Positions 1-4,847 of a stretch of DNA of 6,951 nucleotides are shown here, in pieces. The notes under the pieces were generated by a model. The model was not told where the DNA came from and did no database searches. It saw nothing but the letters and a program-made list of their open reading frames with translations. Source of the DNA: Bacteroidales bacterium H10 (GTDB taxonomy: Bacteria; Bacteroidota; Bacteroidia; Bacteroidales; Muribaculaceae); assembly GCA_001701295.1 (NCBI GenBank), contig DAAV01000147.1:14658-21608 (forward strand), read 5' to 3'. Position 1 is the first letter of the stretch. The number at the start of each line of letters is the position of its first letter. The position numbers were made by a program, and so were the translations under genes.

Positions 1-693
1 AAGACTGTCGAATCCCGCCTCGCCAAGACCGAGAAAGCGGCCAAAGCCGGTGCCGACAAGACCGCGAAAATGCAGCTCGGAGTGCTTCAGGCCTACAAGG
101 ATGCTCTTGAGAAAGGACTTCCGGCCCGAGCTGTCGAGATCGAAGGCAAAGAGGAGCAGAAATTCGCGCGCGAGCTATTCCTGCTCACCAACAAGCCTGT
201 CATGTACGTCTGCAATGTAGATGACGCCAGTGCCGTGTCGGGCAACGCATATGTCGATGCGGTCCGCGAGGCTATAAAGAATGAAGGATCCCAGTTGCTT
301 GTCGTCGCGGCAAAGACCGAAAGCGAGATCGCAGAACTCGAGACCTACGAGGAACGTCGCGAGTTTCTTGAGGAAATGGGCCTCGAAGAGAGCGGTGTCA
401 ACCGACTTATCCGTGCCGCCTACGCCCTGCTCGACCTGCAGACATACTTCACGGCCGGTGCCGACGAAGTGCGTGCATGGACTTTCCGTCGCGGCACAAA
501 GGCACCTCAGGCCGCAGGAATAATACACACCGACTTCGAGAAAGGTTTCATACGTGCCGAAGTCATAAAATATGAGGATTATGTGACACTCGGCTCCGAA
601 GCCGCCGTCAAGGAGGCAGGCAAGATGGGAGTCGAAGGAAAAGAATATATCGTGCAGGACGGCGACGTGATGCATTTCAGGTTCAACGTCTGA
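1..693 (+). CDS. ychF: Redox-regulated ATPase YchF (OLA1 family), 5'-truncated by the window edge
   Basis: The frame is open from base 1 to the TGA at 691-693, so this is the C-terminal 230 residues of a protein usually about 365 long. The ATG at 70 is internal. YchF/OLA1 is a cytoplasmic P-loop ATPase of the Obg-related group that binds ribosomes and is linked to translation control and oxidative stress. Visible parts are the end of the coiled-coil insertion (about residues 1-55), the G4 strand LLTNKPVMYVCNVDD (61-75), a G5-like VVAAKTE stretch, and a full C-terminal TGS domain (about 146-230). The TGS domain carries the family-typical segments QTYFTAG, EVRAWT, APQAAG, IHTDFEKGFIRAE and the ending DGDVMHFRFNV. 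The P-loop lies outside the window. The nucleotide-specificity motif, NxxE in YchF, reads N72-V-D-D75 here. glsB follows after 20 bp, suggesting co-transcription. Identification is secure from resemblance to E. coli and Bacteroides YchF as I remember them. Confidence 0.97.
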   Translation, partial: KTVESRLAKTEKAAKAGADKTAKMQLGVLQAYKDALEKGLPARAVEIEGKEEQKFARELFLLTNKPVMYVCNVDDASAVSGNAYVDAVREAIKNEGSQLLVVAAKTESEIAELETYEERREFLEEMGLEESGVNRLIRAAYALLDLQTYFTAGADEVRAWTFRRGTKAPQAAGIIHTDFEKGFIRAEVIKYEDYVTLGSEAAVKEAGKMGVEGKEYIVQDGDVMHFRFNV

Positions 694-713
694 TCCAAGA
701 GTGATTCCCGCCT

Positions 714-1628
714 ATGAGACCCGTCATTGACAAAATAGACCCGTCATTTATCGAGGCCGAACTGACGCCCGACCGTCTGCTACGCCGTTCAAACAAGGGA
801 GACAACGAGATCTACGTCGTCGATGCCTTTAACGCTCCCGCCACAATGCGCGAGATCGGCCGGTTGCGCGAGATAGCTTTCCGCGACGCCGGAGGCGGAA
901 CCGGTCTTGAATGCGACATCGACGAGTTTGATACCATGCAGCCTGTCCCTTGTCGCCAGATGATCGTGTGGAATCCTGAAAGCCGCGAGATTATCGGCGG
1001 CTACCGGTTCATTCTCGGCGAAGACATCGTTATGAAAGAGGGCGTCCCAAACATCGCAATGTCCCATATGTTCCGTTTCTCCGACAGGTTTCTGAATGAA
1101 TATCTTCCCCACACCATCGAACTGGGACGTTCGTTCGTAGTGCTCAATTATCAGAACACCGGTAAACGCCCCGCCTCAATATACGCTCTCGACAATCTAT
1201 GGGACGGACTCGGTGCGCTTGTGGTCCGCTATCCCCAGATAAAATACCTTCTGGGAAAAGTGACTATGTATCCCGACTACGGCTCCGACTGCCGTGACAT
1301 GATACTCGGCTTCATGCACCGTCACTTCCCAGACCGTGACAATCTCGTCACTCCGATCGAGCAGCTTCCCACCCGGGCAATGTCCGACGAAATACAGTCC
1401 CGCTACAACGGCGACTATAAAGAAGACTACCGCATTCTCAACCATTACATCCGCCGGCACGGACGAAAGATCCCTCCCCTTGTCAACGCATACATGGCCC
1501 TGTCGCCTACCATGCGGATGTTCGGCACGGCGGTAAACCGGGAATTCGGCGATGTCGAAGAATCCGGTATCTTTCTCGTGATCGACGAGATATTCGACGA
1601 TAAAAAAGAACGCCATATGAAACTGTGA
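714..1628 (+). CDS. glsB: GNAT-fold N-acyltransferase, GlsB/OlsB-like (Acetyltransf_5 family), glycine-lipid synthesis
   Basis: This 304-residue protein resembles the Bacteroides GlsB family, often annotated 'hemolysin' or 'GNAT family'. GlsB N-acylates glycine with a 3-hydroxy-fatty acyl group from ACP. A partner, GlsA, then O-acylates the product to give glycine lipids, including commendamide-type monoacyl products. Family-like stretches are REIGRLREIAFRDAGGGTG (46-64), DEFDT (70-74), the beta-hairpin VWNPESREIIGGYRFI (85-100), SHMFRFSD (117-124), ELGRSFV (136-142), ALDNLWDGLGALV (157-169) and LVNAYMALSPTMRMFGTAVN (256-275). There is no signal peptide; it is probably a cytoplasmic enzyme at the inner membrane face. 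The ATG at 714 follows the ychF stop by 20 bp with no obvious Shine-Dalgarno. No glsA-like acyltransferase lies next to it within the window. The last codons and the stop are embedded in a terminator hairpin. The family call is strong; glycine as substrate is inferred from Bacteroides. Confidence 0.8.
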   Translation: MRPVIDKIDPSFIEAELTPDRLLRRSNKGDNEIYVVDAFNAPATMREIGRLREIAFRDAGGGTGLECDIDEFDTMQPVPCRQMIVWNPESREIIGGYRFILGEDIVMKEGVPNIAMSHMFRFSDRFLNEYLPHTIELGRSFVVLNYQNTGKRPASIYALDNLWDGLGALVVRYPQIKYLLGKVTMYPDYGSDCRDMILGFMHRHFPDRDNLVTPIEQLPTRAMSDEIQSRYNGDYKEDYRILNHYIRRHGRKIPPLVNAYMALSPTMRMFGTAVNREFGDVEESGIFLVIDEIFDDKKERHMKL

Positions 1629-1643
1629 GTTTCATATGGCGTT
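1609..1643. terminator. Bidirectional intrinsic terminator between convergent glsB and lipoprotein genes
   Basis: A perfect 16-bp inverted repeat (arms 1609-1624 and 1628-1643) closes on a 3-nt loop, GTG. On the plus strand it runs into a T-rich tail at 1642-1650 (TTTTCTTT-like). On the minus strand it runs into a T6 tract, complementary to A6 at 1602-1607. It therefore suits both the ychF-glsB unit and the lipoprotein gene, whose stop is 19 bp away. The glsB stop codon TGA (1626-1628) occupies two loop bases and the first base of the right arm. Confidence 0.9.
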
Positions 1644-1662
1644 TTTCTTTGCGACATCATCA

Positions 1663-2130
1663 TCACCAGGGCGCACGGTCTATACGGTCATAGACATATG
1701 TCTGTACGCGGCCTCCTCCGGTCTGCCACTGCATCCAGAGGGTATTGTTGCCATGCGTGAACCAGTAGCTCGTAGTCAGCGGACTGCTGTACTGATACTG
1801 TATGTTGATCTGATAGTTCGATGCTCCGCTGTTGGACTGCTGGCTCCAGTAGCGCAACTGCTCACGCTCGCGATATCCGTTGTCAAGATAATAATAATAT
1901 CCGTAACCGTCACCGTTGAAATACATATAGTTGGCATCTCCGACCGATACGGGATCGCTGTTATACTGCACCAATGCCCAATAACCCTCGAGACGGGGAT
2001 CATTGTATGTATAGCCGTAAGGAGGCGCCCCCCACCAGTCTCCGTCTGTATCGACACATCCTGTCAGCGTTGTCAGCGACACAAGCGCCACCGCTGCTAT
2101 TCCCGATATCCTGCGTAAAAGTCTTCCCAT
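1663..2130 (-). CDS. Small Tyr/Trp-rich lipoprotein, possible lipocalin-like fold, function unknown
   Basis: The 155-residue product starts with a basic n-region (MGRLLRR), a hydrophobic core (about 8-22) and a lipobox LTGC with the acylated cysteine at residue 25, so it is a signal-peptidase-II lipoprotein. Acidic residues closely follow the cysteine (CVDTDGD). This loosely resembles Bacteroidetes lipoprotein export signals that favour the cell surface, though no canonical K-D/E-D/E is present. The mature part has about 20 Tyr and 8 Trp in 131 residues, including YYYY at 78-81. It alternates like beta-strands after a G-Y-W (49-51) that recalls the lipocalin GxW. I cannot assign a function. 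The minus-strand reading is preferred over the overlapping plus-strand ORF at 1636-2118 because of the lipobox and the sensible domain pattern. cdd lies 76 bp upstream in the same direction; joint transcription is possible but not shown. Confidence 0.85.
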   Translation of the reverse strand: MGRLLRRISGIAAVALVSLTTLTGCVDTDGDWWGAPPYGYTYNDPRLEGYWALVQYNSDPVSVGDANYMYFNGDGYGYYYYLDNGYREREQLRYWSQQSNSGASNYQINIQYQYSSPLTTSYWFTHGNNTLWMQWQTGGGRVQTYVYDRIDRAPW

Positions 2131-2206
2131 AGCAATATGAATTTAAATACCCCGAGGGTAATTATTTAATAAGTAAACAATTTAAACCGCAATTGGTTGC
2201 CGTCCG

Positions 2207-2674
2207 TCAAAACTCTGTAAAACACAAAGGAAGCAGAGAGGCTACCGACGGAAGCACATATACACAGTCCTGTCCGTAAAGCAGCACTTCCATCGGCCCA
2301 TAAAGCTTTTCATATTCGGCCAGTGCCTGCCGGCAGGCGCCGCACGGACTTATTGGCTTTTCCTGAAAACCGGAGGATGTCCTTGCGGCAATTGCGATCT
2401 TTTTCATTGCCTTGCCCGGATGCAGCGCGGATGCCTGATAGCAGGCGGTCCGCTCGGCGCATGTCCCCGACGGATAGGCGGCATTTTCCTGATTAGATCC
2501 CCGCACGATAATGCCGTCTTCCATGCGTATGGCCGCCCCGACATTGAATTTCGAATAAGGCGCGTAACTCGTATATGTCATCTCGCGCGCGGCATCAACA
2601 AGCTCACGGTCATCATCCGGAAGCTCATCATAATCACACACCTTTATCTCGGTTTCTATTTTTTTTATCTCCAT
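2207..2674 (-). CDS. cdd: Cytidine deaminase, homotetrameric type
   Basis: The enzyme hydrolytically deaminates cytidine and deoxycytidine to uridine and deoxyuridine in pyrimidine salvage, in the cytoplasm. The 155-residue sequence has the full CDA signature. The pyrimidine/ribose-binding segment is YAPYSKFNVGAA (37-48). The N-x-E-N stretch SNQENAAYPSG is at 60-70. The first zinc ligand and catalytic glutamate lie in TCAERTA (C72, E74), and the remaining zinc ligands are in PCGACRQALAE (C111, C114). A Cys as first ligand and the short length fit the small tetrameric class, as in Bacillus subtilis, rather than the long dimeric E. coli class. About 20 extra N-terminal residues precede the core compared with the B. 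subtilis enzyme. The start at 2674 is set by the core beginning soon after; its context AGACAAGGTTATGGA recurs at the flippase gene. It is divergent from the glucosaminidase gene. Confidence 0.97.
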   Translation of the reverse strand: MEIKKIETEIKVCDYDELPDDDRELVDAAREMTYTSYAPYSKFNVGAAIRMEDGIIVRGSNQENAAYPSGTCAERTACYQASALHPGKAMKKIAIAARTSSGFQEKPISPCGACRQALAEYEKLYGPMEVLLYGQDCVYVLPSVASLLPLCFTEF

Positions 2675-2760
2675 AACCTTGTCTTTAATAAAATTTATGC
2701 CTAATTTTACTTCCCTGTTTCCCTCCTCCCGAACTTTATTTTTAGACCCGTTACCCTGTC
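2675..2760. promoter_or_regulatory. Divergent intergenic region between cdd and the glucosaminidase gene
   Basis: These 86 bp must hold the promoters or leaders of two divergent genes. Near matches to the Bacteroidetes -7 element TAnnTTTG are TAAATTTT on the minus strand (2690-2697, toward cdd) and TATTTTTA on the plus strand (2737-2744, 16 bp before the glucosaminidase ATG). Neither has a clear TTG element about 19-21 bp upstream, so the exact sites are tentative. No Shine-Dalgarno is obvious for either gene. Confidence 0.35.
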
Positions 2761-3636
2761 ATGCGTTTATTCATTCTCATATTTTGCCTGCTGTTTATAT
2801 CCCCGCTTATTGTCGCTGATGCCTATCAAGACTATATCGACCGCTACTCGCCGATGGCCGTGGAGCAGCAGAAAGCTTACGCCATACCTGCCTCCATCAC
2901 TCTCGCACAGGGTCTTCTCGAATCCGCTGCCGGCCGTTCGACGCTCGCCACACGCGGCAACAACCATTTCGGCATAAAATGCCACTCCGGATGGACAGGC
3001 GATACTCTGCTACGTTCGGACGACGCGCCCGACGAATGTTTCCGTGCCTATGCCACTCCTGCTGAATCTTTCGCCGACCATTCCCGTTTTCTCCTCAGGA
3101 AACGTTATGCCCCTCTCTTCGATCTTGATCCGACCGACTATCAGGCATGGGCCGTCACATTGCGCGAATGCGGATACGCCACCGACCCCAACTATGCATC
3201 GCGTCTCATAACAATAATAGAACGCTATGCCCTCTATCTTTTCGACACAGAGGCGGGACGTCTTTCTGAAGAAAACAGCGACTTCATACGCTCCACTCTC
3301 CTGTCGTCGCATAAGGTGCGTCGCAGCCGGAGCCTTCATTATGTCATAGCACTCCCGGGCGACAATTACGCGGCCATAGCCAAAGAATTCGGTATTGACA
3401 AGAAAAAACTGCTGGTCTACAATGATGCGCGACGCGACGGAGAGATCAAGGCCTGGGAGGAAGTATATCTCGAACCCAAACATGAGTCGGCTCCCGCCGG
3501 AGTGGCCACAGCCACTATAGGAGAAGGCGAATCAATCCATTCGCTCGCCCAACGCTTCGGAATGACCGTGGCTTCTCTCCGCAAACTGAATCCGGATGCC
3601 AAAGACCGTCCCGGCACTACGCTGAGACTAAGATAG
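2761..3636 (+). CDS. Secreted glucosaminidase-domain (GH73-type) peptidoglycan hydrolase with two LysM repeats
   Basis: The 291-residue protein begins with a hydrophobic signal peptide (MRLFILIFCLLFISPLIV), with probable cleavage after ADA at residue 21. It is therefore exported, probably to the periplasm. The glucosaminidase domain spans about 22-160 and contains PASITLAQGLLESAAGRS (43-60) with E54 the likely catalytic acid. NNHFGIKC (67-74), AYATPAESFADHSRFL (96-111) and GYATDPNYASRLITIIERY (138-156) are also typical of the family. It should cleave beta-1,4 bonds after N-acetylglucosamine in glycan strands. Two C-terminal LysM-like modules follow: about 193-239 (HYVIALPGDNYAAIAKEFGI onward) and about 250-291 (IGEGESIHSLAQRFGMTVA onward, ending TTLRLR). 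They would anchor the enzyme to peptidoglycan. The second ends at the last residue, so nothing follows it. It converges on the flippase gene with a 17-bp gap. The domain call is strong; exact bond specificity is inferred. Confidence 0.93.
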   Translation: MRLFILIFCLLFISPLIVADAYQDYIDRYSPMAVEQQKAYAIPASITLAQGLLESAAGRSTLATRGNNHFGIKCHSGWTGDTLLRSDDAPDECFRAYATPAESFADHSRFLLRKRYAPLFDLDPTDYQAWAVTLRECGYATDPNYASRLITIIERYALYLFDTEAGRLSEENSDFIRSTLLSSHKVRRSRSLHYVIALPGDNYAAIAKEFGIDKKKLLVYNDARRDGEIKAWEEVYLEPKHESAPAGVATATIGEGESIHSLAQRFGMTVASLRKLNPDAKDRPGTTLRLR

Positions 3637-3653
3637 ACTGTCCCGGTTCAAGA

Positions 3654-4694
3654 TTATTTTGTCCCGGTTATCGGTCTATGTTTTTCATTATACATCACAT
3701 AACCGGCAGAAAACAATCCCTGCACTACCAGCCAGACAGCCTGAAAACTCCACATCACCATGGCGAAGGCAGCTCCTTCCGTGTCATTTATGCCATACAA
3801 CGAGAGAGCGAACATCACAGCGAGATTCCATGGACCCAGTCCTCCGTTGCTCGGTATCGCCATCGAATACGATCCGAACACAAATACGACAAGTCCGGGA
3901 ATCAGACCATATGCGCTTCCCGGTTCTTCCACAAGAGCACGTGTGAAAGGAAAAGCCTGAAACATCACATATGTCTCCATATAGTAACACAGCCATATTC
4001 CCGCTGTGAGGACCACATACCAGCCTCGCCCCCTCATAGTGAACAGGACACGGAATCCCTGCCATACCTTGCCGAGACTGCCGTCCATCTTGCGCACCCA
4101 TTCATATTCACGCAGATAATGACATATAAACCAGAAGATTCCTGCTATTGCCGCGATCCCGAGCCATAAGAGCTTGTCATCGATCACATGAGCTATATCG
4201 CGCCCCACCTGATAATGTGTCACAAACGACATAATGGCCGGATGCGCCACTGCCAGCGCCACAAATGTCAATGCCACGACAACCACGGCATCCGATCCTC
4301 TGTCGCCTATATCCGTACCTACCACTGTCGACAACGGCACTTTCTCGCTTCTGCTTATGTACACGCATCTCCACACTTCGCCGAGGCGGGGAAATACCAG
4401 ATTCAATGCATATGCACCGAATATAGACACACTTTCTTTCGTAACGCTCATCCGCGGCACGCCGGCGCCACGCAGCTGGATACCCCACCGGATGCCGCGC
4501 ACCATATGCGACAGGGTCGTTATAGCCATCATCACCACAACCCACAGAAAATCACATTCTTCACGTGCCACAGCGATTATATCCCGGAAATTCACCTTGT
4601 GAAAAAGCCATATGACCAATCCCGCCGATATCGCCACCGGCACCAGATAATCAAGCACCCTCACTGCCCAATGTACATATTTTTTCCAATCCAT
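3654..4694 (-). CDS. LPG_synthase_TM / UPF0104 flippase-like integral membrane protein
   Basis: This 346-residue polytopic inner-membrane protein resembles the transmembrane domain of lysylphosphatidylglycerol synthase (PF03706). I count roughly eight hydrophobic segments, near residues 15-31, 48-65, 88-101, 136-157, 175-193, 225-248, 262-281 and 310-335. Family-type motifs are NLVFPRLGEVWRC (98-110), VGTDIGDRGSD (125-135) and the late loop PSNGGLGPWN (281-290). There is no C-terminal aminoacyl-transferase domain, so it is not an MprF-type synthase. Stand-alone members are annotated as putative lipid flippases or transporters; the substrate here is unknown. The start at 4694 (MDWKKY) puts a short basic N-terminus before the first membrane segment and shares the context AGACAAGGTTATGGA with cdd. 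It stands alone: the downstream neighbour is convergent, and the upstream T9SS gene ends in its own terminator. Confidence 0.9.
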   Translation of the reverse strand: MDWKKYVHWAVRVLDYLVPVAISAGLVIWLFHKVNFRDIIAVAREECDFLWVVVMMAITTLSHMVRGIRWGIQLRGAGVPRMSVTKESVSIFGAYALNLVFPRLGEVWRCVYISRSEKVPLSTVVGTDIGDRGSDAVVVVALTFVALAVAHPAIMSFVTHYQVGRDIAHVIDDKLLWLGIAAIAGIFWFICHYLREYEWVRKMDGSLGKVWQGFRVLFTMRGRGWYVVLTAGIWLCYYMETYVMFQAFPFTRALVEEPGSAYGLIPGLVVFVFGSYSMAIPSNGGLGPWNLAVMFALSLYGINDTEGAAFAMVMWSFQAVWLVVQGLFSAGYVMYNEKHRPITGTK

Positions 4695-4698
4695 AACC

Positions 4699-4723
4699 TT
4701 GTCTGTCTATAATTGTCTGTCTA
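4699..4723. repeat. 11-bp direct repeat with 14-bp period, upstream of the flippase gene
   Basis: TTGTCTGTCTA occurs at 4699-4709 and again exactly at 4713-4723. On the coding (minus) strand these read TAGACAGACAA and lie 4-29 nt before the start codon, in the probable 5' leader. The repeat may be a regulatory site or a chance short duplication; nothing else supports a function. Confidence 0.6.
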
Positions 4724-4751
4724 CAACAATAACTATGTGTGGCGCGGACAA
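4724..4751 (-). promoter_or_regulatory. Candidate promoter for the flippase gene
   Basis: On the minus strand TTG (complement of 4749-4751) is followed after 17 bp by TATTGTTG (complement of 4724-4731). This matches 7 of 8 positions of the Bacteroidetes -7 element TAnnTTTG. It would give a leader of roughly 20 nt. The spacer is slightly short and one consensus base is off, so this is tentative. Confidence 0.3.
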
Positions 4752-4798
4752 GTTCAGGCCATGACTGTTTCTTGAAATGCAGCCTGACGCAAAAATAA

Positions 4799-4828
4799 AG
4801 CGGACCGTTCGAAGATGAACGGTCCGCT
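4799..4828 (-). terminator. Intrinsic terminator of the T9SS cargo gene
   Basis: A perfect 12-bp GC-rich inverted repeat (arms 4799-4810 and 4817-4828, AGCGGACCGTTC and its complement) encloses a 6-nt loop. Read on the minus strand it begins 19 nt after the T9SS gene stop and is followed by TTATTTTTG (complement of 4789-4798), a U-rich tail. The plus-strand side lacks a T run, so it acts for the minus-strand gene. Confidence 0.9.
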
Positions 4829-4847
4829 CGTATATTTAAGATAAAAT

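Noticed and set aside
175..675. Minus-strand 166-residue open frame opposite ychF
   Set aside because: The plus-strand YchF sequence is unmistakable through this whole stretch.
1636..2118. Plus-strand 160-residue open frame
   Set aside because: It is antisense to the lipoprotein gene, which has a clean signal peptide and lipobox; the plus-strand product has no recognisable pattern.
2148..2160. Short palindrome TACCC-CGA-GGGTA between cdd and the lipoprotein gene
   Set aside because: The stem is only 5 bp and the following tract on the minus strand is mixed A/T; too weak to call a cdd terminator, though its position would allow one.
3664..3706. Inverted repeat CCGGTTAT / ATAACCGG spanning the 3' end of the flippase gene
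   Set aside because: The loop is 27 nt and no T run follows on either strand; not a credible terminator.
4188..4712. Plus-strand 174-residue open frame opposite the flippase gene
   Set aside because: His- and Arg-rich composition typical of an antisense shadow; the minus strand encodes a coherent multi-pass membrane protein with family motifs.
4790..4797. Exact TATTTTTG match on the minus strand upstream of the flippase gene
   Set aside because: It is the U-rich tail of the T9SS gene terminator; the expected -33 position falls inside the hairpin stem with no TTG, so a promoter is less likely here.
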